Shown here: piece after piece, positions 1-8,110 of the stretch | Position numbering within the stretch: position 1 is the first letter of the stretch | Layout: every line of letters begins with the position of its first letter | Source of the DNA: an uncultured Acidimicrobiales bacterium | GTDB taxonomy: Bacteria; Actinomycetota; Acidimicrobiia; Acidimicrobiales; SZUA-35 | NCBI GenBank assembly: GCA_937922045.1 | Contig: CAKZXA010000121.1 | Coordinates: forward strand, 1 to 33,295 | Direction: 5' to 3' | Length of the DNA stretch: 33,295 bases | Notes under the pieces: model-generated | The model's database searches: none | What the model saw: only the letters and a program-made list of their open reading frames with translations | What the model was told of the DNA's origin: nothing | Translations under genes and position numbers: made by a program

Positions 1-37
1 CACCCTTGAGTCGTACCGAACGTGGGCTGCCGAAGCG

Positions 38-916
38 TTGCATGCTGAGCCCTTCTACTCCGTTGTGGTGCCTACCTACAACGAGGAGAGGCGCATCGTG
101 CCGACGGTCGGTGCCATCGCCGCCCATCTCTGCTCGCTGGGGCGGCCGTGGGAGTTGATCATCGTCGACGATGGTTCGACCGACGAAACAGTCGATGTTG
201 TCCGTCGGCTCGGCCTGGTGAACGCTCGAGTACTCGCCGGTCGTTCGAATCGGGGCAAGGGGAGCGCTGTCCGGCGCGGCATGTTGGCTGCACGGGGACA
301 GGTGATTCTGTTCGCTGATGCCGATCAGTCCACCCCGATCGAGCAGCTGTCAGCGCTCGAAGCCGTTCTGGACAAGGGCTTCGATGTGGTCATTGGATCG
401 AGAGCGGCAGCCGGAGCCCTCGTCGATAACAAGTCGCTGCAACGCCGGGCGGTGACGGCGGGGCTTCGTCTCTTCGTTCGTTCCACCTTGCGTTTGCCGA
501 TCGCCGATACACAATGCGGCTTCAAGGTCTTCACCCCGCGAGCCGTCGATGAGCTCTTCACTCGCCAGCGAATCGACGGGTTTGCCTTTGACCTCGAGGT
601 TCTCTACCTGGCTCGAAAACGCGGTCTGCGGGTTGTCGAGGTGCCGGTTGCGTGGTTCGACGCACCGGGATCGAAGGTTGCTCATCTACGCGTCGCGCCG
701 CGATTTGTTCGCGACGTTGGACGGATCATTCTCAACCAGATGGTTGGCCGCTATCACCAACCTGTTACCACCCGCACCCGGCCGGTCGAATCGGCGCCAC
801 CCCGCCGGATGGCGCAGCGGAGGTCGATGAGGAATACTAAGGGGCGTGTCGAACAAGCCGTCCGATCCGGAGATGTTTCGGGCCGAAGCGGCCCAGTTCA
901 TCGACAGCGCAGCTGA
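38..916 (+). CDS. GT2 glycosyltransferase, dolichyl/polyprenyl-phosphate glucosyltransferase-like (5' end uncertain)
   Basis: GT-A fold family 2 glycosyltransferase resembling ALG5/DPM-type enzymes, which move a sugar from a nucleotide donor onto a polyprenyl-phosphate lipid at the membrane. Visible: N-terminal VVVPTYNEE, the nucleotide/metal region IIVDDGSTDET (about residues 41-51), FADADQS (about 91-97, DxD-like), IGSR, and the family-typical DTQCGFKVF followed by GFAFDLEVLYLARK. No transmembrane segments are evident. The listed start is TTG with no clear Shine-Dalgarno sequence, and the frame stays open to the window edge (from base 2), so the true start may lie outside. The last ~45 residues are Arg/Pro-rich and unlike the family, and the frame overruns the next gene by 71 nt. 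A neighbouring frame stops at 838-840, just before that gene, so a frameshift near the 3' end is possible. The acceptor and sugar are unknown. Confidence 0.85.
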   Translation: MHAEPFYSVVVPTYNEERRIVPTVGAIAAHLCSLGRPWELIIVDDGSTDETVDVVRRLGLVNARVLAGRSNRGKGSAVRRGMLAARGQVILFADADQSTPIEQLSALEAVLDKGFDVVIGSRAAAGALVDNKSLQRRAVTAGLRLFVRSTLRLPIADTQCGFKVFTPRAVDELFTRQRIDGFAFDLEVLYLARKRGLRVVEVPVAWFDAPGSKVAHLRVAPRFVRDVGRIILNQMVGRYHQPVTTRTRPVESAPPRRMAQRRSMRNTKGRVEQAVRSGDVSGRSGPVHRQRS

Positions 917-1979
917 CGCCGGGGTCGCCTGCCCCGCCTTCGGGGCCATCATGCCCCCGGCTTTCTACGAGCCAGCCAAGCGTTGGCAGCGACATTGCTA
1001 TGAGCACGGCTTTGCTGGTCTGCACTGGCCCGCCGCCTTCGGCGGCCAGGGGCTCAGCGTTGAACACAATCAGGTTTGGAACGCCGAGTGTGCCCGGCGC
1101 GGGGTTACCCCCTACATGAACTTTCAGGGTGTCGTGTTGGCCGGAGGCGCCCTCGTTCGTTTTGGAACCGACGAGCAGAAGGCCCGCTTTCTACGCTCCA
1201 CCCTCTCGGCCGACATCGTGTGGTGCCAACTGTTCAGCGAGCCCGAAGCTGGGTCCGACCTGGTCAGCCTGCGAACGAGGGCTGAGGCCGACGGCGCCGA
1301 CGGCTGGCGGGTGACCGGGCAGAAGGTTTGGTCGTCGACCGCTCAGCTGGCCGACTGGGCCATCCTGCTGGCTCGCACCAATCCGGACCAGCCCGGCCAT
1401 CGTGGCATTTCGTTTCTGCTTCTCGACATGAGCGACCCCGGCGTCGAGGTTCGCCCGCTGAAGCAGATGACAGGCGACACCGAATTCTGTGAGGTCTTCC
1501 TCGACGGTGCCACGGTCGCCGCCGACGGACTGCTCGGCACGTTGGGGGAGGGGTGGGGCGTTGCAACCTCGGTGCTTTCCGATGAGCGAGCGGCTGCAGC
1601 CGCTGCTGGCATCGGTCTGCGTCGCGAGCTAAACCGGCTCCACCAGCACAGCGAGACCTTGAGTCGGGCCGAGCGTGATCGTGTCCTCGATCTGATGGTG
1701 CGGGGTGATGCCTTGGCCCACCTCCTCGATCGGTCGGGCGGCGATCCCCGCCTCGGCCCGCTCACCAAACTTGGTCGCAGCGAACTGGGGATGGATGTGG
1801 CGGCGGCCCAATTGCACGGGCATGGCCCCGCAGCCATGCTCTCCGCCGGGGAAGCGGCCGGCGACGTCGACGCCTTTCTCTACGCTCCAGGTATGAAGTT
1901 CGGCGGCGGCACCAGCGAGATCCAACGAAACCTCGTCGGTGAACGGCTTCTCGGCCTGCCACGCGAACCTCGGGCCTGA
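846..1979 (+). CDS. Acyl-CoA dehydrogenase (FadE-like)
   Basis: FAD-dependent alpha,beta-dehydrogenation of an acyl-CoA, passing electrons to ETF. The full-length 377-residue protein shows the family order: helical N-domain, beta-domain with WCQLFSEPEAGSDL (126-139) and GWRVTGQKVWSS (153-164), and helical C-domain ending in GGGTSEIQRNLVGERLLGLPRE (352-373, the FAD/CoA contact region). The usual C-terminal catalytic Glu (the E of YEGT in medium-chain enzymes) is Gly353 here. A Glu sits at E247 in LSDER, the position used by isovaleryl- and long-chain-CoA dehydrogenases. Substrate is therefore plausibly branched or long-chain, which fits the bkd operon elsewhere in the window, but it is unproven. 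The start is GTG; a GAGGA lies about 11 nt upstream. An ATG at 873 (residue 10) is the alternative. The flavoenzyme gene follows after 5 nt. Confidence 0.92.
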   Translation: MSNKPSDPEMFRAEAAQFIDSAADAGVACPAFGAIMPPAFYEPAKRWQRHCYEHGFAGLHWPAAFGGQGLSVEHNQVWNAECARRGVTPYMNFQGVVLAGGALVRFGTDEQKARFLRSTLSADIVWCQLFSEPEAGSDLVSLRTRAEADGADGWRVTGQKVWSSTAQLADWAILLARTNPDQPGHRGISFLLLDMSDPGVEVRPLKQMTGDTEFCEVFLDGATVAADGLLGTLGEGWGVATSVLSDERAAAAAAGIGLRRELNRLHQHSETLSRAERDRVLDLMVRGDALAHLLDRSGGDPRLGPLTKLGRSELGMDVAAAQLHGHGPAAMLSAGEAAGDVDAFLYAPGMKFGGGTSEIQRNLVGERLLGLPREPRA

Positions 1980-1984
1980 CGCTG

Positions 1985-3094
1985 ATGACGGAGGCCGCCA
2001 CGACCGCTGAGGTTGTGATCATCGGGGCTGGCATCGTTGGCGCCGCTCTCGCTTCTGAACTTGCGGTGGATCACGACGTGCTGGTGGTGGAGGCCGAAGC
2101 TCAGCCGGATCGTCATTCGACCGGACGTTCCGCCGCGGTGTGGCGCCTGATCTATGGCGACGCCGAGATCAGCGAACTGATCGCCGCGGGTCGAGACTTC
2201 CTCGAGTCGCCCCCGTTCGATTTTTCCGAGCACTCGTTTCTCCGGCCTCGCCCGGTGCTCTATGTGGCTCAGAACGATGAGTTGGATGCGTCGTCCTCCC
2301 TCTACACACTGGGTGAGCGGATGCAGCCGGCGCTGCATCGGATCTCGGTTGACGAGGCCTACCGGATGTGCCCTGCCCTGCGTTCGACGGTGGCCGAGGC
2401 CTTTGTCGACCCGACCGGGGCCGATATCGACGTAGCTGGTCTGCATCAGGCCTACCTTCGTCGGGCGAAGCGCCGTGGTGGGCGCGTCGAGTTATCGCAT
2501 CGTGTCGACGGGCTTCGCCGGTTTAGAGGTGCCTGGCAGGTGTCCACATCGCAAGGCTTGGTGAAGGCCCAGAGCGTGGTGAATGCGGCTGGCGCCTGGG
2601 GCGATGTGGTCGCGGCGATGGCCGGTGCGGCGCCGGTCGGCCTGACCCCGATGCGTCGAACCGTCATCACCTTCGATCCGGGCGAGCTGCGAAACGACGA
2701 GGGTCCGATGGTCGTGAGTGTGAGCAACCGCTACTACTTCAAACCGGAGACGGGTACGGTGCTGGCCTCGCCGATGGATGAGCACCCCGACGATCCCCAC
2801 AACGTGAAGCCCGCCGAGCTCGACGTGGCCAGGCTGCTCGATCGGCTCTCGCAGGCGACCGCCTACCCGACCCGTTCGATCCAGTCGTCGTGGGCGGGCC
2901 TACGCAGCTTCTGTCCCGATCGTCGCCCCGCCCTTGGATGGGATGACGACCGGCCAGGATTCTTCTGGGCGATTGGGCTGGGCGGGTTCGGCATCGAGAC
3001 CTCTCCCGGCGTTTCCCAGCTGTGCAGTCGGCTGTTCAACGACCCGAGTGCACTGTCGCCGCCAGCGTTCGCCCCCAATCGCTTCGCCGACTAG
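1985..3094 (+). CDS. FAD-dependent D-amino-acid dehydrogenase, DauA/D-arginine dehydrogenase-like
   Basis: DAO-superfamily flavoenzyme, 369 residues. It begins with the dinucleotide motif VVIIGAGIVGAALA (10-23), then HSTGRSAA (44-51), DPTGADID (142-149), VNAAGAWGD (199-207), YYFKPETG (250-257) and SSWAGLRSF (301-309). This order and wording closely follow Pseudomonas DauA, which oxidatively deaminates D-arginine and other D-amino acids to 2-oxo acids. Residues matching DauA Tyr53, Arg222, Tyr249 and Arg305 are kept (Tyr57, Arg224/225, Tyr250/251, Arg307). The residue matching DauA His48 is Val52, from memory of that numbering, so substrate preference may differ. No signal peptide; probably cytosolic or peripheral. 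It sits 5 nt behind the acyl-CoA dehydrogenase and 10 nt ahead of the SDR. Glycine/sarcosine-oxidase-like activity is the main alternative. Confidence 0.85.
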   Translation: MTEAATTAEVVIIGAGIVGAALASELAVDHDVLVVEAEAQPDRHSTGRSAAVWRLIYGDAEISELIAAGRDFLESPPFDFSEHSFLRPRPVLYVAQNDELDASSSLYTLGERMQPALHRISVDEAYRMCPALRSTVAEAFVDPTGADIDVAGLHQAYLRRAKRRGGRVELSHRVDGLRRFRGAWQVSTSQGLVKAQSVVNAAGAWGDVVAAMAGAAPVGLTPMRRTVITFDPGELRNDEGPMVVSVSNRYYFKPETGTVLASPMDEHPDDPHNVKPAELDVARLLDRLSQATAYPTRSIQSSWAGLRSFCPDRRPALGWDDDRPGFFWAIGLGGFGIETSPGVSQLCSRLFNDPSALSPPAFAPNRFAD

Positions 3095-3104
3095 CGTTGC
3101 TCGG

Positions 3105-3878
3105 ATGACGACAGGAGATGCCACAAAACCGGTAGCGGTAGTCACGGGCGCGAGCCGTGGGCTAGGCGCCTCCATCGCCAGACGGCTGGCCGATGATGGA
3201 TGGGCTGTTGGGTGCCTGGCCACATCCGCAGAAAGCGCCTCGGCGATCTCGACCGAGATCGAAGCATCAGGGGGTTCGGCCGTCGCAGTGGGAGCGAGGG
3301 TCGAAGATCGCGATGCACTGGAGGCCGCCCTGGATCAGGTTGAGTCTGGGCTCGGCCTGATCTCGCTGATGGTCAACAATGCAGGGATCTCCCAAGTTGC
3401 ACCCTTTCTCGAAACCGACCCGGCTGACTTTGCCCGCATCATCGACATCAACCTGCTCGGGGTCTTCCACGGGTCACAGGCTGCGGCTCGGCGGATGGCG
3501 GCCAACGGCTTGTCCGGCTCGATCATCCAGATGGGCTCGATGGCTGGCCGCGTCGGTTTCCCAAAGCGGGTCGGCTACTGCGGAACGAAGGCGGCCGTTC
3601 ATCACATGACCAAGGTGATGGCTGTTGATTTGGCCCCGCACAAGATACGGGTGAACGCGGTTGCGCCCGGCTATATCCGAACCGACATGATTCAGAACCT
3701 GTTCGACACCGGCACCCTCGACGAAGCTCCGCTGCAAGCGCGGGTGCCACAGGGGGAGCTGGGAGATCCTGATCACATCGCAGCTGCCGTGGCCTGGCTG
3801 GCCTCCGACGAGTCGAGCTACGTGACCGGCGAGGTGTTGACCGTTGACGGCGGCTGGACCGCCTACGGGCACATTTAG
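3105..3878 (+). CDS. Short-chain dehydrogenase/reductase (FabG-like)
   Basis: Classical SDR of 257 residues using NAD(P)(H) for alcohol/ketone interconversion. Visible: TGASRGLG (14-21), NNAG (91-94), the catalytic Ser in MGSMAG (Ser145), YCGTK (Tyr158, Lys162), and the C-terminal SSYVTGEVLTVDGGW typical of FabG-type SDRs. The frame extends upstream to 2934, but that part lies over the previous gene; the ATG at 3105 gives the normal SDR N-terminus. The upstream stop codon is part of TAGCGT, 7 nt from the ATG. The desaturase-like gene begins 3 nt downstream. Substrate cannot be read from sequence; 3-oxoacyl or a hydroxylated-lipid/sterol substrate would suit the neighbours. Confidence 0.93.
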   Translation: MTTGDATKPVAVVTGASRGLGASIARRLADDGWAVGCLATSAESASAISTEIEASGGSAVAVGARVEDRDALEAALDQVESGLGLISLMVNNAGISQVAPFLETDPADFARIIDINLLGVFHGSQAAARRMAANGLSGSIIQMGSMAGRVGFPKRVGYCGTKAAVHHMTKVMAVDLAPHKIRVNAVAPGYIRTDMIQNLFDTGTLDEAPLQARVPQGELGDPDHIAAAVAWLASDESSYVTGEVLTVDGGWTAYGHI

Positions 3879-3881
3879 AGG

Positions 3882-4859
3882 ATGCGACCGGAGCGGGCTG
3901 TCTGGGGATACAAGCCAACGATCCCGGTCCAGGTTGCACCCTGGTTTCGGTGGCCTCCACAGCTTGGAGCGATCGCTCGTTGGACGTGGTTCACCTGGAA
4001 TCCGTTGAGCGAGCGCACCCTCCTGGTGGTCTTGGCGTGGGTGTCGTGGCGCTGGCTTCAGCCAGGTCCCGAGGTGGCACGGCAGCTCGAGGTCGGCTGG
4101 ATTGGAGCCATGTACCTCCGGAACCTCGGCCTGATGATCCTCGTCGCCGGGGGGCTGCACCTGTATTTCTATCGGCGGAAGGGGCAAGGCGAGAAGCTGC
4201 GCTATGACCCGCGTGATCTCCGTCGATCCAGCCGGCTATTCACCTTCTCCAACCAGGTGTGCGACAACGTCTTCTGGACGTTGGTTAGCGGCGTAGCGTT
4301 TTGGACCGCCTATGAAGTGCTGATGCTCTGGGCCCAGGCCAACGGTCGCGTGCCAACGATGGCGTGGTCTGAGCACCCGGTGTGGTTCGTCGTTGTTTTG
4401 TGGGCGACGCCGGTGTGGATCTCGTTCCATTTCTATTGGGTGCATCGATGGCTCCATCAGCCGCGCTTGTACCGGCTCGCTCATGCGCTGCACCACCGCA
4501 ACACCAACGTGGGACCGTGGTCTGGCCTTTCCATGCATCCGCTCGAACACCTCGTGTTCTTCTCGTCGGTTCTGGTGCACCTCGTCGTGCCTACTCATCC
4601 GTTGCACATCCTTTTTCATATGCAGCACCAGTCGCTCACGGCGGCCACTTCCCATACGGGTTATGAGGCACTCCTCGTAAAGGATCGAAAGCTCATAGCG
4701 CTCGGCACCTTCCATCATCAGATGCATCATCGCTATTTCGAGTGCAACTACGGCAATCTGGAAGTGCCATGGGATACGTGGTTTGGCTCGTTTCACGACG
4801 GGACCGACGAAGCTCACGAGCGAATGATGGAGCGTCGCAGGCGAGTTTCGGTGCGCTAG
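3882..4859 (+). CDS. Sterol desaturase/fatty acid hydroxylase superfamily membrane protein
   Basis: Integral membrane di-iron oxygenase of 325 residues. It has the family's histidine clusters: HRWLH (188-192), HALHH (201-205) and HHQMHH (278-283), plus HPLEH (219-223) between them. Hydrophobic segments lie near residues 46-60, 74-95, 128-150 and 166-186, and again around 224-250. Family members (C-5 sterol desaturase, ERG25/C-4 methyl oxidase, fatty acid and carotenoid hydroxylases) use O2 and an electron donor to hydroxylate or desaturate lipids at the membrane. The start codon is 3 nt after the SDR stop, so the two are probably co-translated, and the SDR could oxidise the alcohol this enzyme forms (inference). 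The lipid substrate is unknown. Confidence 0.88.
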   Translation: MRPERAVWGYKPTIPVQVAPWFRWPPQLGAIARWTWFTWNPLSERTLLVVLAWVSWRWLQPGPEVARQLEVGWIGAMYLRNLGLMILVAGGLHLYFYRRKGQGEKLRYDPRDLRRSSRLFTFSNQVCDNVFWTLVSGVAFWTAYEVLMLWAQANGRVPTMAWSEHPVWFVVVLWATPVWISFHFYWVHRWLHQPRLYRLAHALHHRNTNVGPWSGLSMHPLEHLVFFSSVLVHLVVPTHPLHILFHMQHQSLTAATSHTGYEALLVKDRKLIALGTFHHQMHHRYFECNYGNLEVPWDTWFGSFHDGTDEAHERMMERRRRVSVR

Positions 4860-4862
4860 TTT
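4857..4862 (+). promoter_or_regulatory. Candidate -10 box for leaderless start of the gene at 4869
   Basis: TAGTTT (TANNNT type), then exactly 6 nt, then ATG. It uses the TAG stop of the preceding gene, so chance is a real alternative. The spacing is the same as for five other starts in this window. Confidence 0.3.
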
Positions 4863-4868
4863 TGGCCT

Positions 4869-5216
4869 ATGGCCAAGAGTGAGAAGGCATCGGATCGGCA
4901 GGAGTCAAAGGACGAAATCCTGTTCTGGGACTTGATAGGCGAGCTCCAAGAAGCCGATCCTCGGGTCGATGAAGGCACCATCATGGGTAGCCGTTGCGCC
5001 CGAGTCGGCGACGAGTTTCTCGGACTGGTTGATTTCAAAGGCTCCGGGCTTGTCGTGAAGTTGCCAAAGGAGCGCGTGGCCGAGCTGATCGAGCAGGGGC
5101 ACGGCCAGGCCTTCGCTCCAGCAGGAAAGGTCTTCAAGGAGTGGGTGTCGATTCCCAAGCGTGACCGACGCCGCTGGCGCAAACTCCTTACCGAAGGTAT
5201 TGCGTTCGTGGGATAG
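4869..5216 (+). CDS. Small TfoX/YjbR-like conserved protein
   Basis: A 115-residue soluble protein. The pattern GTIMGSRCARVGDEFLG, then a short strand stretch (VDFKGSGLVVKLP), ERVAELIEQGHGQAFAPAGKVFKEWVSIP and a terminal basic helix matches small proteins usually assigned to the TfoX N-terminal or MmcQ/YjbR-like fold. I base this on pattern memory only. Biochemical function is unknown. The N-terminal ~20 residues are charged and probably disordered. It starts 9 nt after the desaturase gene. The last codons overlap a degraded copy of the 16-bp repeat that follows. Confidence 0.75.
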   Translation: MAKSEKASDRQESKDEILFWDLIGELQEADPRVDEGTIMGSRCARVGDEFLGLVDFKGSGLVVKLPKERVAELIEQGHGQAFAPAGKVFKEWVSIPKRDRRRWRKLLTEGIAFVG

Positions 5217-5236
5217 GGCTTTCGCTGGCACCCATC

Positions 5237-5280
5237 GTGGGATCGGGCCTTTGTGGGATGGGGCCTTTGTGGTGTCGGGC
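5237..5280. repeat. 16-bp tandem repeat, about 2.75 copies
   Basis: Units GTGGGATCGGGCCTTT (5237-5252) and GTGGGATGGGGCCTTT (5253-5268) differ by one base. A partial third unit follows (5269-5280), and a diverged copy lies at 5208-5222 over the stop codon of the upstream gene. It occupies most of the 86-nt gap before the dioxygenase gene. Replication slippage is the simplest origin. Confidence 0.85.
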
Positions 5281-5302
5281 GGCTTGGCGCGATGATGGGT
5301 TG

Positions 5303-6175
5303 ATGCTCAGCCTTGCACCCTTGCACGAAGACTTCGGTGCCCGGGTCACCGGTATCGATCTGACCAAGCCCTTGTCGTCACAACAGGTGGAAGCCCTCCA
5401 CGATGCCATCGACACCTACTCGGTCCTTCACTTCCCCGACCAGGCCATGACCGACGAAGCGCAACTCGCACTTACTCGGTCCTTGGGTGAACCCGAGCCC
5501 GAACATGTGCACTTTGGCAAGACGGGTCAGGTCGCCTATTTCGGCACGATCGGCAATGTGGTCGACGCCGAGACCAAGCGAGATGGCGATCATCCCCACA
5601 GCGTGAGCCAGCGCGGCAACAATATGTGGCATTCGGACTCGTCGTTTCGGCTGGTGCCGTCCTATGTGTCGATCCTGCACGCCTACGAGGTCCCGGGCGA
5701 GGGAGGTGAAACCGAGTTCGTGAGCCAGCGGGCCGCCTACGCCCGCCTCGACCCGGCCGAGCAGGCGGAGATCGATGGACTGCATGTGCTGCACGACTAC
5801 GTCTTCTCTCGGACCAAGGTCGCCCCTGTCGACCCCAATCACGCCGCCTCACTCCCCCCGATCGAGCAGAGGCTGGTCCGCAGAAATCCTGCCAACGGTT
5901 TGAAGAACTATTACGTTGGTTCGCATGCGCGCTCGATCATCGGCTGGTCGGGCGTCGATTCACGGCGGCTTATCGACCGATTGAACGAGGCCGCAGCCCG
6001 CCCCGAAGACGTCTACTCCCATCGCTTCACTGAAGGTGACACTCTGTTCTGGGACAACCGCTGTGTTCTCCATCGAGGTGCTGGCTACGACGCCAACCGT
6101 TGGCGCCGCTACATGCGCCAAACCCGGGTTGCGGGCCACGGGCCCACGCTCGATGAGCCGTCGGTTGTCGCTTGA
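5303..6175 (+). CDS. TauD/TfdA-family Fe(II)/2-oxoglutarate dioxygenase
   Basis: Non-heme iron oxygenase of 290 residues that couples 2-oxoglutarate decarboxylation to substrate hydroxylation. The facial triad is visible: MWHSD (His110, Asp112) and VLHRG (His257). The 2-oxoglutarate-binding Arg lies in RWRRYMRQTR (267-275). The surrounding wording (HSDSSFR, YVGSHARSIIGW, LFWDNRCVLHRGAGYD) is closer to TfdA-type (2,4-D dioxygenase-like) proteins than to taurine dioxygenase. The natural substrate is probably some ether, amine or sulfonate; it cannot be told from sequence. The frame runs back to 5237, but that stretch is the tandem repeat, and the N-terminus MLSLAPLHEDFGARVTGID fits family starts. 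Probably the last gene of the catabolic run. Confidence 0.9.
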   Translation: MLSLAPLHEDFGARVTGIDLTKPLSSQQVEALHDAIDTYSVLHFPDQAMTDEAQLALTRSLGEPEPEHVHFGKTGQVAYFGTIGNVVDAETKRDGDHPHSVSQRGNNMWHSDSSFRLVPSYVSILHAYEVPGEGGETEFVSQRAAYARLDPAEQAEIDGLHVLHDYVFSRTKVAPVDPNHAASLPPIEQRLVRRNPANGLKNYYVGSHARSIIGWSGVDSRRLIDRLNEAAARPEDVYSHRFTEGDTLFWDNRCVLHRGAGYDANRWRRYMRQTRVAGHGPTLDEPSVVA

Positions 6176-6239
6176 CCCCAAACCACTCGACTGCCCCGAG
6201 GTGAAATAAGGGTAATCCCCCAGTGCGGATGGCGCCCCC

Positions 6240-7190
6240 ATGAGCGACACTGACCAGGTGACATCAACCGCCTCGCCACCTGTTATCTCAGCCCGTAGCG
6301 TCACAAAGTCGTGGGGGTCCGCCCACGTCTTCTCCGATCTAACCGCCGAAGTCGGCCCTGGCATCACCGGCCTGCTCGGTTCCAACGGTTCGGGCAAGAC
6401 AACGTTGTTGGGCATGATGCTCGGGCTTCACAACCCCACCTCGGGAGAGCTTCGGGTGCTGGGCGAGGATCCTGCTGCGGCCGGCCCTGACCTGCGTCAG
6501 ATGATCGGGTATAGCCCGGAACATCACAACCTCCCGTCCGATATGGCGGCTCATGATTTTGTGAGGCACCTGGCCGAGGTTCACGGTCTGCCCCGACGGG
6601 AGGCCACCACCCGGTCGAGTGATGCGCTCTGGCTCGTCGGCCTGGGTGAGGAACGAGGACGGCCGGTTGGCACGATGTCGACCGGGCAACGCCAGCGGGT
6701 CAAGCTCGCTCAAGCGATCGCTCACGGGCCGAAGCTGGTCCTGCTCGACGAGCCCACCGATGGCCTCGATCCGGTGCAGCGCGACGACATGCTGGCCTTG
6801 ATCCGACGTATCGGTACCGAGTTCGAGATCGATGTGGTGCTTTCCTCTCACCTCTTGGAAGAGGTTGAACGCATCGCCGACAACGTGTTGATCGTCTCAG
6901 ACGGGGAGGCTCTGGCCTCCGGCACCATCGACGACTTGCGCACCTCGAACGATGTAGGAGTAACCGTTGAGATCGAACGTGGGTTGGAGGAAACGGTCGC
7001 CCTTCTCACCGCCCAGGGCTATGACGTGCGTCGCGACCGTCGTCGCTTGCACGTAACCGGCGCCGACAATGATCGTCTCCTGCTGGCCATTCGAGATGCG
7101 GTGGCTGACGCCGACGCTGAGATGCGGCGACTTAGCCCAGCTCGAAACTCCTTGGAAGACATCTTTCTCACGGAGGTCTACGGTCGATGA
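6240..7190 (+). CDS. ABC-2 type transporter ATP-binding protein (first of two)
   Basis: Nucleotide-binding subunit of an exporter, 316 residues. Walker A GSNGSGKT (47-54), signature STGQRQ (147-152), Walker B LVLLDEP (166-172), H-loop SSH shortly after. The Q-loop position reads YSPEHHN, with Glu where Gln is usual; this is common among NatA/DrrA-like ATPases. A ~85-residue C-terminal extension after the ATPase core is typical of that group. The stop codon overlaps the next gene's start (ATGA), so it should be translationally coupled to the permease. The start at 6240 has no evident Shine-Dalgarno. Cargo unknown. Confidence 0.93.
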   Translation: MSDTDQVTSTASPPVISARSVTKSWGSAHVFSDLTAEVGPGITGLLGSNGSGKTTLLGMMLGLHNPTSGELRVLGEDPAAAGPDLRQMIGYSPEHHNLPSDMAAHDFVRHLAEVHGLPRREATTRSSDALWLVGLGEERGRPVGTMSTGQRQRVKLAQAIAHGPKLVLLDEPTDGLDPVQRDDMLALIRRIGTEFEIDVVLSSHLLEEVERIADNVLIVSDGEALASGTIDDLRTSNDVGVTVEIERGLEETVALLTAQGYDVRRDRRRLHVTGADNDRLLLAIRDAVADADAEMRRLSPARNSLEDIFLTEVYGR

Positions 7191-8110
7191 GCGAAATCTC
7201 AGCCACGAACCCACGACAATCACAAGCCGTTGCTACCGCGGCGACTCCATCGGCTGCGGCCGAGATATTCGACCAGGGGTACCGCTCCTACGACGGCCCT
7301 CGACTTGGAGTCACCGCTGCGGCCCGCAGCGTGTACAAGGTGTCGATCCAGCGGGCGCTGGGCCTGCGGCGAAAGTTCCGCTACAAGATTGTGCCGATGA
7401 TTACCGTCGGCATCGCCTACGTGCCAGCCATCATCTTTGTCGGCCTGGCCGCTCTGCTCGGTGATTTCGCCGAAGGTCTGGTGGTCGAATATGCCGGCTA
7501 CTTTGCGATGCTGAGCGTAGTTAACCTTTTGTTCTCGGCCTTCGTTGCCCCCGAGCTTATGAACTCGGATCGGCAGAACGGGATGTACGGCCTCTATATG
7601 GCTTCGCCGCTCAATCAAGCCTCCTACCTGCTGGCCAAGGCTGCCGCTCTCATGACCGTCTTGGTGCTCGTCACCTCGCTGCCAGCGCTCCTTTTGCTCG
7701 CCGGCTATCTGCTGACCGGCCTCGGTCCGAGCGGACTCAGCATCCTCACGACGGTGGGCAAGATCCTCCTGAGTGGTTTGGTGGTCTCGCTGTACTTCTC
7801 GCTGGTGGGTATGGCGATCTCGTCGATCACGAAACGCCAGTCGTTTGCGTCGGCCGGGATCGTGCTCTTCTTCCTCGTATCGAGCATCGTGAGCGGTGCC
7901 TTGCTCGACCTCGACAACGCCTCGCCCCTTCTCGGCTTACTGGCTTTGCTTCAGATACCCCTCGATCTGGTGGCCAGGATCTTCAACGAGCCGATCGAAC
8001 AGATCTCTGCGGTCTCCACCTTTTCGACGTTGGCGGTTTGGCTTGGGATTTGCCTCGTTTCTCTCGCCACGATTGTGTTTAGCTACCGCCGACTGGAGGT
8101 GACGAAATGA
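7187..8110 (+). CDS. ABC-2 type transporter permease (first of two)
   Basis: Membrane subunit of 307 residues, about six transmembrane segments (roughly 65-90, 105-125, 150-175, 185-215, 225-250 and the C-terminal 275-300). The cytosolic N-terminus carries YRSYDGPRLG and RRKFRYK, a pattern I associate with actinobacterial ABC-2 permeases paired with NatA-like ATPases. ATGA overlaps join it to both flanking ATPase genes, so the two ATPases and this permease probably form one translational unit. Confidence 0.88.
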   Translation: MSEISATNPRQSQAVATAATPSAAAEIFDQGYRSYDGPRLGVTAAARSVYKVSIQRALGLRRKFRYKIVPMITVGIAYVPAIIFVGLAALLGDFAEGLVVEYAGYFAMLSVVNLLFSAFVAPELMNSDRQNGMYGLYMASPLNQASYLLAKAAALMTVLVLVTSLPALLLLAGYLLTGLGPSGLSILTTVGKILLSGLVVSLYFSLVGMAISSITKRQSFASAGIVLFFLVSSIVSGALLDLDNASPLLGLLALLQIPLDLVARIFNEPIEQISAVSTFSTLAVWLGICLVSLATIVFSYRRLEVTK

